Made by a program: the position numbers and the translations under genes. A model generated the notes under the pieces. That model was given only the letters and a program-made list of their open reading frames with translations, searched no databases and was not told the origin of the DNA. Positions 1-5,485 of a stretch of 8,289 nt of DNA are shown piece after piece (positions within the stretch are counted from its first letter, which is position 1; every line of letters begins with the position of its first letter). The stretch spans positions 1 through 8,289 of the forward strand of contig DAOVGJ010000082.1 of the NCBI GenBank assembly GCA_030672465.1. Reading direction: 5' to 3'. The DNA comes from Pseudomonadota bacterium (lineage in GTDB: Bacteria > Desulfobacterota > BSN033 > WVXP01 > G020346125).

Positions 1-1043
1 ATATCGGAGATCGATTGGGCAGGAAGATCGTCCTGGTGATTTGTACATTTTGGTGGGCCGTCGCCTCATTCTTAACGGGGCTGGCAAATTCTTTTTTCGC
101 CCTGTTCCTCTGTCGCTTCTTGACGGGAATCGGCCAGGGAAGCTATTTCAGCAATGACCGCCCCATCATCAGCGCCTACACTCCTAGGGAGAAGGTGGGT
201 TTGGGACAGGGGATATCCTTCATCGGGTTAGGAACGGGGATGTGCCTGGGTTACATCCTCGCGGGTTTCATCTCCGCACTCTTGGGATGGAGATATGTCT
301 TTTTCCTGTTCTCCATTCCCTCATTCGTGGCCGCCCTTCTCATCCTTAAAATCATTAAGGAGCCAAAGGGCCGAAAGCCGGATATGCATTCCCCTCATCG
401 AACCGAGGTCCCCTTTTCCATCGTCTTCAGAAAGAGGGATTTGTGGATGCTCTATATTGGGGGAATACCCGGAGTTTATGCCGTTTGGATGGCAGGAACG
501 TGGGTGCCGGCCATGTTCAGGGAACTGGGTGTGGAAAGCCTTGCCATTTCATCGCTTCTTGCAAGTCTACTGGGTATTTCCTCCATTCCGGGCTTAATCG
601 TCACTGGCTACCTGAGCGATAAAATGGTCAAACGCAAATGGGGGCGTAAGGGTTTGATTGGAATTGAGTTTTTACTTATGGGCCTTTTCATGTTTCTGAC
701 GGGATGGGCGTTTCGGCAACATTGGGGCGTCTTGACAGCTGCCTTCATCATCTTCTGTTTTGGGTTCTTTGCTTGGGGTCATTGGGCGGCCTTTTACGCC
801 CTCATTGCCGATATCGTCCCGGGAGAGGTCCAGGGAACGTGCTACGGGCTGACCAATTCCATCAATTTCATCGGAAGCCTCATCGCACCCCCCCTGACGG
901 GATGGATCAAGGACGTTACATCATCCTTCGAGTGGGGATGCTACATCACGGTTATCCTCATCCTCATTGGCTCCGTCTTTATCTTCGGCGTGAGTCCCCC
1001 CTTTCGCCTCAAACCGGAAATCCCCATTCAGCGGGGAGGGTGA
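1..1043 (+). CDS. Major facilitator superfamily transporter, 5'-truncated by the window edge
   Basis: This is an inner-membrane secondary transporter of the MFS family; its substrate cannot be told from sequence. The reading frame is open from base 3 and has no convincing start: the first codons read IGDRLGRK, the conserved motif A in the loop between TM2 and TM3, so roughly the first 60-80 residues lie upstream. A TTG at 15 falls inside that motif and is not a start. The remaining protein has alternating hydrophobic segments consistent with TM3 to TM12. A second motif A-like loop, GYLSDKMVKRKWGRKG, lies mid-protein as expected at the start of the C-terminal half, and PPLTGWIKD lies near the end. 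The segment GIGQGSYFSND followed by SAYTPREKVGLGQG resembles the anion:cation symporter (hexuronate/aromatic acid) branch, but this is a weak hint. The gene converges on the SH3-protein gene with a 16-base gap and no visible intrinsic terminator. Confidence 0.93.
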   Translation, partial: IGDRLGRKIVLVICTFWWAVASFLTGLANSFFALFLCRFLTGIGQGSYFSNDRPIISAYTPREKVGLGQGISFIGLGTGMCLGYILAGFISALLGWRYVFFLFSIPSFVAALLILKIIKEPKGRKPDMHSPHRTEVPFSIVFRKRDLWMLYIGGIPGVYAVWMAGTWVPAMFRELGVESLAISSLLASLLGISSIPGLIVTGYLSDKMVKRKWGRKGLIGIEFLLMGLFMFLTGWAFRQHWGVLTAAFIIFCFGFFAWGHWAAFYALIADIVPGEVQGTCYGLTNSINFIGSLIAPPLTGWIKDVTSSFEWGCYITVILILIGSVFIFGVSPPFRLKPEIPIQRGG

Positions 1044-1059
1044 TGTGGGGCCATCATTA

Positions 1060-1794
1060 TCATTTAAAGGTGACGGCTTCGTAAAAAGTCCATCTGCCGT
1101 TCGACATGCTCACGGCCCTGAGCAAAGCCGAAGGGCGGCGTTGCGCTTCATCTTTAGTCACTGCGGCGTACTGGTAAGTAAGCCTCATTCCTAAAGATTC
1201 GCGCGCCTTGCATCTGGAGCTTTTTACTGTGCCGTCTGATTTATGACTTTTTACGAGACCATCAAAGGTAGACTGAAAATAGATTTCATGGATGAATTTG
1301 GCGTCCGGCTTCAATATTTTGATCTCAAGAGGTCCCTTCTCTCCAGTGTGAAATCGGTAGGATTCGGCCAAATTATTGGCGATAAACCTAACCTCTGCCA
1401 CGCCTTCATACCGATCCGAATCCATCCTGACCCATAAGGAAATTGAATTCCCCCGGTTTCGATCGATGAATGCCCAGTTGACTTTGGTATCGTGGATCAG
1501 CCATCGCACAAATTGTTCATCTATCTCCACAGATTGAGCAACCCCCTGTTTCAGGGAGAGTCCCCTTCTCACGACCCAAGCTTCCCTTTTCCAGGCCAGT
1601 TTCACCCAGTTTCCCCGAAGGCCTTCCACGAGGGGCCGCTCTCCCTTCTTCACCTTCGCTATGACCTTATGGTTCTTGCCGGGGCCGGACCTAACCAAGA
1701 GTACTCTTTTTGTTACAACCCCGATTTTGGCAAAAGCAATGGTGTTCAAAAAGAATGCAGCCATAAGGACTATCCACATCATCTTCTTCATCAT
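1060..1794 (-). CDS. Exported SH3-domain protein with a repeat-encoded C-terminal tail
   Basis: The protein is 244 residues. Residues 1-22 (MMKKMM, then a hydrophobic run ending in IAFA) form a Sec signal peptide, so the protein is probably periplasmic. Residues about 24-80 form a bacterial SH3 (SH3b) domain, with LLVRSGPGKNHKVIAKVKKG and a later GNWVKLAW, the usual pattern for proteins that bind cell wall or partner proteins. Residues about 90-177 are a beta-rich domain I do not recognise. Residues 178-243 are encoded entirely by the inserted repeat at 1071-1264 plus its 4-bp duplication. Removing 198 bp restores a protein ending YFQSTFK at 178 residues with the same stop codon, which I infer is the original form. 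ATG 1794 is preceded by GGGGGT at 5-base spacing; ATG 1791 is an alternative. The product's role is unknown. The first 177 residues look like a normal gene; the tail is probably incidental. Confidence 0.86.
   Translation of the reverse strand: MMKKMMWIVLMAAFFLNTIAFAKIGVVTKRVLLVRSGPGKNHKVIAKVKKGERPLVEGLRGNWVKLAWKREAWVVRRGLSLKQGVAQSVEIDEQFVRWLIHDTKVNWAFIDRNRGNSISLWVRMDSDRYEGVAEVRFIANNLAESYRFHTGEKGPLEIKILKPDAKFIHEIYFQSTFDGLVKSHKSDGTVKSSRCKARESLGMRLTYQYAAVTKDEAQRRPSALLRAVSMSNGRWTFYEAVTFK
1067..1070. repeat. Putative target-site duplication, left copy (AAGG)
   Basis: AAGG lies immediately outside the left end of the 194-bp element and is repeated as AAGG immediately outside the right end (1265-1268). 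Four bases can match by chance. The reading is supported because deleting element plus one copy rejoins the host gene in frame and close to its stop codon. Confidence 0.5.
1071..1090 (+). repeat. Terminal inverted repeat of element copy 1, left end
   Basis: TGACGGCTTCGTAAAAAGTC pairs with 1245-1264 read on the minus strand, with three mismatches confined to the outer 8 bases. This end also encodes the last repeat-derived residues (FYEAV) of the SH3-domain protein on the minus strand. Confidence 0.85.
1097..1135. repeat. Inverted repeat inside element copy 1 (two 19-20-base arms)
   Basis: The arm at 1097-1115 (CCGTTCGACATGCTCACGG) is followed directly by the arm at 1116-1135, whose reverse complement is CCCTTCGGCTTTGCTCAGGG. 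The two sequences are closely similar, so the region can fold into a near-continuous hairpin. The wording resembles the TTCGACAAGCTCAGG-type palindromic repeats I remember as widespread in bacterial genomes; that link is from memory and untested. Confidence 0.65.
1245..1264 (-). repeat. Terminal inverted repeat of element copy 1, right end
   Basis: Read on the minus strand this is TGATGGTCTCGTAAAAAGTC, identical to the first 20 bases of copy 2 at 8141-8160. It marks where host coding sequence (ending QSTF) passes into element sequence (DGLVKS) within the SH3-protein gene. Confidence 0.87.
1265..1268. repeat. Putative target-site duplication, right copy (AAGG)
   Basis: AAGG abuts the right terminal inverted repeat and matches 1067-1070. 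On the minus strand it reads CCTT, part of the Thr-Phe codons that occur once before the element (QSTF) and again after it (AVTFK), which is the expected footprint of a duplication in coding sequence. Confidence 0.5.
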
Positions 1795-1813
1795 GGGTTA
1801 CCCCCAAGGTTTA

Positions 1814-1842
1814 ATTCCAAGTCGTTTCCTGCAGTCACTCAA
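1814..1842 (-). promoter_or_regulatory. Weak candidate sigma-70 promoter for the SH3-protein gene
   Basis: On the minus strand TTGAGT (1842-1837) and TGGAAT (1819-1814) are separated by 17 bases. Each hexamer matches the consensus at 4 of 6 positions. The -10 box ends about 20 bases before the start codon at 1794, leaving a very short leader. The placement is plausible but the match is poor enough to arise by chance. Confidence 0.25.
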
Positions 1843-1969
1843 GTATTTGACATCTCTGAAAACTGGGAAGACGAGCTATGTACTTGAATTAATATGTGCC
1901 CCGCCCTAACCACAGCACCAGTTTTCCCTTAACCTCAACCCAAACCTCCAAGAGCACCACTCCACAACC

Positions 1970-1993
1970 GCAACACTGCAGCACTGCAACACC
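1970..1993. repeat. Three tandem copies of a degenerate 8-base unit
   Basis: The units read GCAACACT, GCAGCACT and GCAACACC in direct succession. The preceding bases (CCACAACC at 1962-1969) are a poor possible fourth unit. The repeat lies about 28 bases upstream of the -35 box of the downstream gene. It may be slippage-derived low-complexity sequence; no function is implied. Confidence 0.6.
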
Positions 1994-2020
1994 GGATCAC
2001 TAAATTTCCCTTTTTATCAC

Positions 2021-2049
2021 TTGACATGGGCCATCAATTCAATAATAAT
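2021..2049 (+). promoter_or_regulatory. Near-consensus sigma-70 promoter for the small exported-protein gene
   Basis: A perfect -35 box TTGACA (2021-2026) is followed after 17 bases by AATAAT (2044-2049), a 5 of 6 match to TATAAT. Transcription would begin near 2056, giving a leader of about 40 bases before the start at 2097. The surrounding sequence is AT-rich, as is usual for promoters. Two good hexamers at ideal spacing make this the best promoter in the window. Confidence 0.6.
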
Positions 2050-2083
2050 TTGAATAAAATCGGAATGAAAGCAATCTCCCAAT

Positions 2084-2089
2084 GGAGGT
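2084..2089 (+). promoter_or_regulatory. Ribosome binding site that fixes the start at 2097
   Basis: GGAGGT lies 7 bases before ATG 2097. An earlier in-frame ATG at 2082 overlaps this motif and has no ribosome binding site of its own, so 2097 is the better start. It also places the positively charged MK directly before the hydrophobic signal segment. Confidence 0.75.
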
Positions 2090-2096
2090 ATCGCGG

Positions 2097-2414
2097 ATGA
2101 AAAGTGTTGCCATATTTCTTCTGATATTCTCCCCAGGCTTGATTTTCGCCCCTCTTATCCATGCCATAAAAACTCCTGGGAAGGGAATTCTAGGTTATGT
2201 TGGGCAATATTTCAGGAACCCCTCATCCCCTGACTATTCTTCCTATGATCGAGAGATGAGCATGTATGTCGCCAAAAGAATCAAGGCGAAACATAATGTG
2301 GATTTGGATTACACGTCGTATTCGGCCTTCGACTTGCTTGAAATAGAGGCCCTCTTGAAATGTAAGAAATCAGACGAATCGGTGGAATCCCTTCTTAAAC
2401 CTTTCCAAAAGTGA
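2097..2414 (+). CDS. Small exported protein of unknown function
   Basis: This 105-residue protein begins MKSVAIFLLIFSPGLIFAPL, a clear Sec signal peptide likely cleaved after IHA at about residue 23, so the mature product of about 82 residues should be periplasmic or secreted. The mature part has a Gly/Pro-rich start, then a Tyr/Ser-rich segment (SSPDYSSYDREMSMYVAKR), a basic stretch, and a charged C-terminal helix-like segment (FDLLEIEALLKCKKSDESVE) with one cysteine and no transmembrane helix. I do not recognise the family. It stands alone on the plus strand, with its own strong promoter and ribosome binding site, facing the sigma-factor operon tail-to-tail with a 25-base gap. Its expression signals make it a real gene; no function can be assigned. 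Confidence 0.76.
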   Translation: MKSVAIFLLIFSPGLIFAPLIHAIKTPGKGILGYVGQYFRNPSSPDYSSYDREMSMYVAKRIKAKHNVDLDYTSYSAFDLLEIEALLKCKKSDESVESLLKPFQK

Positions 2415-2439
2415 GCCGCATTTCCCCTTTAATCCGCAC

Positions 2440-2691
2440 TTACAACTTTTTAGGCGGATACTTCTCCATCAAGGTCTCCAACCTCATGGAGACTTGTCCA
2501 GTGAGCCTATTTAGATAGTGATATCGCTTGCATCTCTCGCAGACGTATTCCTCCACATCTCGATAGGTTTTATGGAGCCCGATGTATCTTAAGATTCCTT
2601 GGTTGCAGTGGAGACATCCGTGCATGGGCTTAACGGACAATTTCCATCCTCCTCGATGATCTTTTCCCCTTCGGAGCCTAAACAGCAACAT
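2440..2691 (-). CDS. Small CxxC...CxxC (zinc-ribbon-like) protein, last gene of the operon
   Basis: This basic soluble protein of 83 residues has two CxxC knuckles, C26-L-H-C29 and C51-E-R-C54, separated by 21 residues, which is the spacing of a zinc-ribbon fold. The C-terminus is charged (MRLETLMEKYPPKKL). I do not recognise a named family; nucleic-acid or protein binding would be typical of such folds but is only a guess. It begins 25 bases after the sigma-factor stop and is probably co-transcribed. The start is uncertain: ATG 2691 has only a poor ribosome binding site, while TTG 2640 (residue 18) is preceded by GAGGAGG at 7-base spacing and would give a 66-residue protein that keeps both cysteine pairs. 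An in-frame stop limits any extension further upstream. Confidence 0.68.
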   Translation of the reverse strand: MLLFRLRRGKDHRGGWKLSVKPMHGCLHCNQGILRYIGLHKTYRDVEEYVCERCKRYHYLNRLTGQVSMRLETLMEKYPPKKL

Positions 2692-2716
2692 CTTACGATG
2701 GGCTTCATCGGAAGTT

Positions 2717-3604
2717 TCAAATCACCTCATCGAAAGTTATCGATTTTCGCTTTATGATCCTCCTCAATTTCTCCAGGGCCTTAGATTCCACCTGCCTCAC
2801 CCTTTCCCTGGTGACGCCGAATCGTTTGCCAATGGCCTGTAGCGTTTGAGGGTCGCCATCATCGAGCCCGTATCGGAGTACAATGATCCTCTTCTCCTGT
2901 TCACTTAACTGCTCTAACCAAGAGCTCACCTTTTCAAATCTTTCGACATTCTCCAGAAGGAAAATAGGTCTATCGGAGTCCTGATCGCGGATGGTATTCT
3001 TAAGGGAATAGTCAGTACCTTTCCCGATAGGGGACTCAATGGAGTATGTTCTATAAACCACCTTTTTTAGGCCCTCGATGTAATCCAACTTCAGCTTCAT
3101 CATCCTGGCAACTTCTTCATTTGAGGGCTCTCGCTTGAGTTGGTTGAAAAGGGATCTTACCACCCTGGCGAGTTTGTTGAGATCGCTGCTTATATGCATT
3201 GGAAGCCTGATAATATGGGCCTGATTGACAAGGGCCCTTTCGATGGATTGTCTGATCCACCAGGAGGCATAGGTGGAAAAGCGGCTCTTCTTAGCGGGTA
3301 AAAATCGTTCAACGGCCTTGATTAATCCAATATTTCCCTCTTCAATGAGATCGGAAAGGGGCAAGCCACGAAACAGATATTTTTTCGCGATCTTGACGAC
3401 TAATCGTAAGTTGGATTCGATCATCTGTTTACGGGCATCCTCATCACCCCGGAGAATTCTCTTACCGAGGTCCTTTTCCTCCTCCGGGGAAAGGAGTGAT
3501 GATTTCTTCAACTCATTGAGGTATAATTTGATGAGGTCCGGGGAGGATCCATCATCCTCATACTTTTCCAAGTATTGATAAATTCCCCCCTCTTTCTCTG
3601 CCAT
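2717..3604 (-). CDS. rpoS: RpoS-like group 2 sigma-70 factor
   Basis: This 295-residue sigma factor directs RNA polymerase to alternative promoters, by homology those for general stress and stationary phase. Region 1.2 is at about 22-52 (LIKLYLNELKKSSLLSPEEE). Region 2 is at about 60-135, with MIESNLRLVVKIAKKY, DLIEEGNIGLIKAVERF and the -10-binding block RFSTYASWWIRQSIERA. Region 3 is at about 136-200. Region 4.2, about 254-282, has the helix-turn-helix TLQAIGKRFGVTRERVRQVE. There is no long region 1.1, so it is not the housekeeping RpoD. E. coli RpoS is 330 residues. The start is ATG 3604, with GAGG 8 bases upstream overlapping the stop of the preceding gene. A longer frame from 3685 would run back into the peptidase gene and has no support. 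The adjacent upstream nlpD-like gene, as in E. coli, supports RpoS over other group 2 sigmas. Confidence 0.93.
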   Translation of the reverse strand: MAEKEGGIYQYLEKYEDDGSSPDLIKLYLNELKKSSLLSPEEEKDLGKRILRGDEDARKQMIESNLRLVVKIAKKYLFRGLPLSDLIEEGNIGLIKAVERFLPAKKSRFSTYASWWIRQSIERALVNQAHIIRLPMHISSDLNKLARVVRSLFNQLKREPSNEEVARMMKLKLDYIEGLKKVVYRTYSIESPIGKGTDYSLKNTIRDQDSDRPIFLLENVERFEKVSSWLEQLSEQEKRIIVLRYGLDDGDPQTLQAIGKRFGVTRERVRQVESKALEKLRRIIKRKSITFDEVI

Positions 3605-3614
3605 AGTCGAGACC

Positions 3615-4304
3615 TCAGTCCAATAATAGTCTGGGATCAATGGGTCTGTTGTTTTTACGTATTTCAAAGTGGAGGTGGGAACCACTTGCTCTGCCCGTGC
3701 TTCCCACCCTTCCGATGATCTGACCCCTTTCGACTTTCATCCCTTCCGCCACATTATTGACGTCGTTGTGGGCATAGACGGTAATAAATCCTTGCTCGTG
3801 CTTTATGATGATGATATTGCCGTACCTCCTTATCTCGTTTCCGCTATAGAGGACTTTCCCGGAGCCGGAAGCCCTAATGGGGGTTCCCCTGGAGGCTGAA
3901 ATGTCGATTCCATCGTGTTTTGCCGTCCCCCGAATGCCAAATTCTTGGGTAATTTTACCCCTTACGGGCCAGATGAAGCGCCCCTTTGCCAAAACGATCC
4001 TTTTCGGATCTTCCCGGCGTCCCCTTTTCCCTCCAATATCATCGATATAGATATCGACCTTCAGCACTTTTTTTGCGCCGAGAATAAATATCTTCTGTCC
4101 CTCTCGGATCCGGCTTGGATCTCGAATGTGATTCATGCGGGCTACCTCGTCGAGATCGACCCCGTAGGTCTTGCATATCCTCCAGAGGGTCTGGTGTCTC
4201 TTAACCGTATGATAAACCCCTGCCCTCGGATAGCTCGGAGAAACGGAGCAGCATGTGGAGAAAATGGCGAAAAGGAGAAAAATGGCCAGATATCGTCCCC
4301 TCAA
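3615..4304 (-). CDS. nlpD: NlpD-like LysM-M23 peptidase, probable lipoprotein
   Basis: This 229-residue envelope protein should bind peptidoglycan and either cleave it or activate amidases during cell separation. Residues 1-17 are hydrophobic and end at a Cys pair (FSTC18C19), a poor but possible lipobox. A LysM domain spans about 30-75 (YHTVKRHQTLWRICKTYGVD). The M23/LytM domain spans about 108-227. All expected zinc and catalytic residues are present: H130 and D134 (HDGID), H179 (YAHN) and H210-L-H212 (SHLHFE). E. coli NlpD, as I remember it, has lost the first His and the HxH and acts only as an amidase activator, so this protein may be an active endopeptidase. The start is TTG 4304; the in-frame stop of the previous gene lies two codons upstream, so no longer form exists. 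GGAGG lies 12 bases before it. It sits directly ahead of rpoS with a 10-base gap. Confidence 0.92.
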   Translation of the reverse strand: MRGRYLAIFLLFAIFSTCCSVSPSYPRAGVYHTVKRHQTLWRICKTYGVDLDEVARMNHIRDPSRIREGQKIFILGAKKVLKVDIYIDDIGGKRGRREDPKRIVLAKGRFIWPVRGKITQEFGIRGTAKHDGIDISASRGTPIRASGSGKVLYSGNEIRRYGNIIIIKHEQGFITVYAHNDVNNVAEGMKVERGQIIGRVGSTGRASGSHLHFEIRKNNRPIDPRLLLD

Positions 4305-4307
4305 CTC

Positions 4308-4763
4308 TCAGACATCCCTCCCTTCTGAAATCTTAATGGCCTTTTCAACCGCTTCGGCAGCCGTTTTGACCTGGATTATCCCCTCTATATCCCAGGTATT
4401 CAGCCCGATTATGGTTTTTTTCAATTTGAGCCCAATGGCTATTTCGGAAAGGGTCCCGTGCTCCCCCGATATGGCGATGATGCTATCAGAAGAATGGGCG
4501 ATGACAACGTTTCGGGCATGCCCCAGGCCTGTTACGATGGGGATATCGATGTAGCCATTCGCCTCTTCCTTTGATGTCCCGGGCAATATGCCAATGGTGA
4601 GGCCCCCGGCCTCTTTTGCCCCCTTGGAAGCGGATTCCATTACCCCTCCCAACCCCCCGCAAATCAAAACAGCGCCCTTTCTTCCGATTTCCATCCCCAC
4701 TTCTTCCGCAAGCTCAGCAACCTCCGTGCTGCAACGTGAAGCTCCGATAACACCGATTTGCAT
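4308..4763 (-). CDS. TIGR00725/LOG-type Rossmann-fold protein
   Basis: This 151-residue single-domain protein of the SLOG superfamily is related to LOG (cytokinin riboside monophosphate phosphoribohydrolase) and to the nucleotide-binding fold of DprA. Motifs in order are an N-terminal beta strand MQIGVIGAS, GGLGGVME (36-43), ARN (83-85), and GEHGTLSE (100-107), which corresponds to PGGxGTxxE of true LOGs. The changed glycine pair in the last motif and the short length fit the TIGR00725 group, whose activity is poorly defined; phosphoribohydrolase action on a nucleotide is possible but unproven. ATG 4763 is preferred over an upstream ATG at 4787 because a strong AGGAGG lies 6 bases before it, and the MGERRRDW extension overlaps that site. 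It lies between pcm and nlpD, with a 55-base gap before it and 3 bases after it, so it is part of the operon. Confidence 0.9.
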   Translation of the reverse strand: MQIGVIGASRCSTEVAELAEEVGMEIGRKGAVLICGGLGGVMESASKGAKEAGGLTIGILPGTSKEEANGYIDIPIVTGLGHARNVVIAHSSDSIIAISGEHGTLSEIAIGLKLKKTIIGLNTWDIEGIIQVKTAAEAVEKAIKISEGRDV

Positions 4764-4769
4764 CCAGTC

Positions 4770-4780
4770 CCTCCTCCTTT
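4770..4780 (-). promoter_or_regulatory. Strong ribosome binding site deciding the start at 4763
   Basis: On the minus strand this reads AAAGGAGGAGG, ending 6 bases before ATG 4763. It lies inside the would-be coding sequence of the longer reading from 4787, which argues that the shorter start is used. Confidence 0.8.
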
Positions 4781-4818
4781 CTCCCATTCCAGAATCTTAC
4801 CCATCCGGAGGGAGAAAT

Positions 4819-5481
4819 CTATTCCTCTTGCCAACCGTACTTTCCGATTAATTTAACAAAGTGGCAACCGCCCATATTCTCCCGCTTAAAGCCCCCCTTC
4901 GTTCGAATAAACCTGACCAGGGTCTGCGAAAAAGCATTTCCAACGGGAACAACAAGCCTTCCTCCCATTGCCAATTGATCCAACAGGGTTTGGGGTATCT
5001 CCGGAGCCCCTGCGGTTACGGTGATGGCTTGAAATGGAGCATTCTCCTTCCACCCATGAGTCCCATCGGATACCCTTATCTCAATATTATAGCAGTGCAG
5101 CTCGAAGAGGATTTTCCTCGCCTTATTGGCCAATGATCGGATTCGTTCAATGGAGTAAACCCATTCCGCCAACTCCGCAAGGATTGCTGCCTGATAGCCG
5201 GAGCCGGTCCCTATCTCCAATACCCTTTCGTCTCCCTTTAGTTCAAGGGCTTCGGTCATCAATGCGACCATGTAGGGCTGGGAGATGGTCTGTTTTTCCC
5301 CTATGGGCAAGGGATAGTCGTTATAGGCCTGGCCGTGAAGCGCTTCCTCAACAAAGAGATGTCGGGGAACTTTATTCATGGCATTTAACACGCGTATATC
5401 CGTGACCCCCCTAGAGGCGATTTGTTCATCGACCATCCTCTGTCTCGTCTTTGAATAATCTACCTTGTGGGACACAGCCAT
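4819..5481 (-). CDS. pcm: Protein-L-isoaspartate O-methyltransferase
   Basis: This cytosolic repair enzyme transfers a methyl group from S-adenosylmethionine to isoaspartyl residues of damaged proteins, starting their return to aspartate. It has 220 residues, slightly longer than the 208 of E. coli Pcm because of a 16-residue N-terminal extension before MVDEQI. Recognised landmarks are VPRHLFV (38-44), the substrate-side block QTISQPYMV (64-72), SAM-binding motif I VLEIGTGSGYQAA (87-99), the acidic residue of YSIERI (109-114), the post-I strand FQAITVTAGAPEIP (150-163), GGRLVVPVG (173-181) and the usual C-terminal FVKLIGKYGW. ATG 5481 follows the mutS stop by 4 bases, with GGAG about 10 bases upstream inside the end of mutS, which suggests translational coupling. 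In E. coli pcm lies just before nlpD-rpoS; here one extra gene separates them. Confidence 0.96.
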   Translation of the reverse strand: MAVSHKVDYSKTRQRMVDEQIASRGVTDIRVLNAMNKVPRHLFVEEALHGQAYNDYPLPIGEKQTISQPYMVALMTEALELKGDERVLEIGTGSGYQAAILAELAEWVYSIERIRSLANKARKILFELHCYNIEIRVSDGTHGWKENAPFQAITVTAGAPEIPQTLLDQLAMGGRLVVPVGNAFSQTLVRFIRTKGGFKRENMGGCHFVKLIGKYGWQEE

Positions 5482-5485
5482 TTCC

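Larger units (their letters stand above)
1071..1264 (-). mobile_element. 194-bp MITE-like element with terminal inverted repeats, copy 1 (complete)
   Basis: This non-autonomous element has no transposase and is oriented here on the minus strand. Its ends are 20-bp imperfect inverted repeats: TGATGGTCTCGTAAAAAGTC at one end and TGACGGCTTCGTAAAAAGTC, read inward, at the other (17 of 20 identical, the inner 12 bases identical). The interior is built of nested palindromes. It matches the copy at 8141-8289 at 148 of 149 comparable positions; the single difference is base 1181 (A here where the other copy predicts C), which breaks one pair of the central hairpin. It is flanked by AAGG on both sides. 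It interrupts the last codons of the SH3-protein gene yet keeps the frame. The repeat, its ends and its frame are seen directly; that it moves or moved by transposition is inferred. Confidence 0.85.
1795..2020. other. Intergenic region between divergent genes, no gene seen
   Basis: This stretch separates the divergent SH3-protein gene and the small exported-protein gene. Open frames across its left part are antisense extensions over the SH3 gene with no ribosome binding site or recognisable product. The right part, about 1905-1995, is strikingly G-poor on the plus strand (runs of C, A and T) and ends in a degenerate 8-base tandem repeat. No tRNA, rRNA or recognisable riboswitch is apparent. 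Confidence 0.6.

Noticed and set aside
1970..1993. CRISPR-like array
   Set aside because: Units are 8 bases with no spacers and no cas genes are present.
2432..2459. Bidirectional terminator between the convergent small genes
   Set aside because: ATCCGC and GCGGAT can pair, but the loop is 16 bases and no T-tract follows on either strand.
3605..3685. N-terminal extension of the sigma factor to 3685
   Set aside because: It overlaps the peptidase gene by 71 bases, lacks a ribosome binding site and does not resemble sigma region 1. ATG 3604 has GAGG at good spacing.
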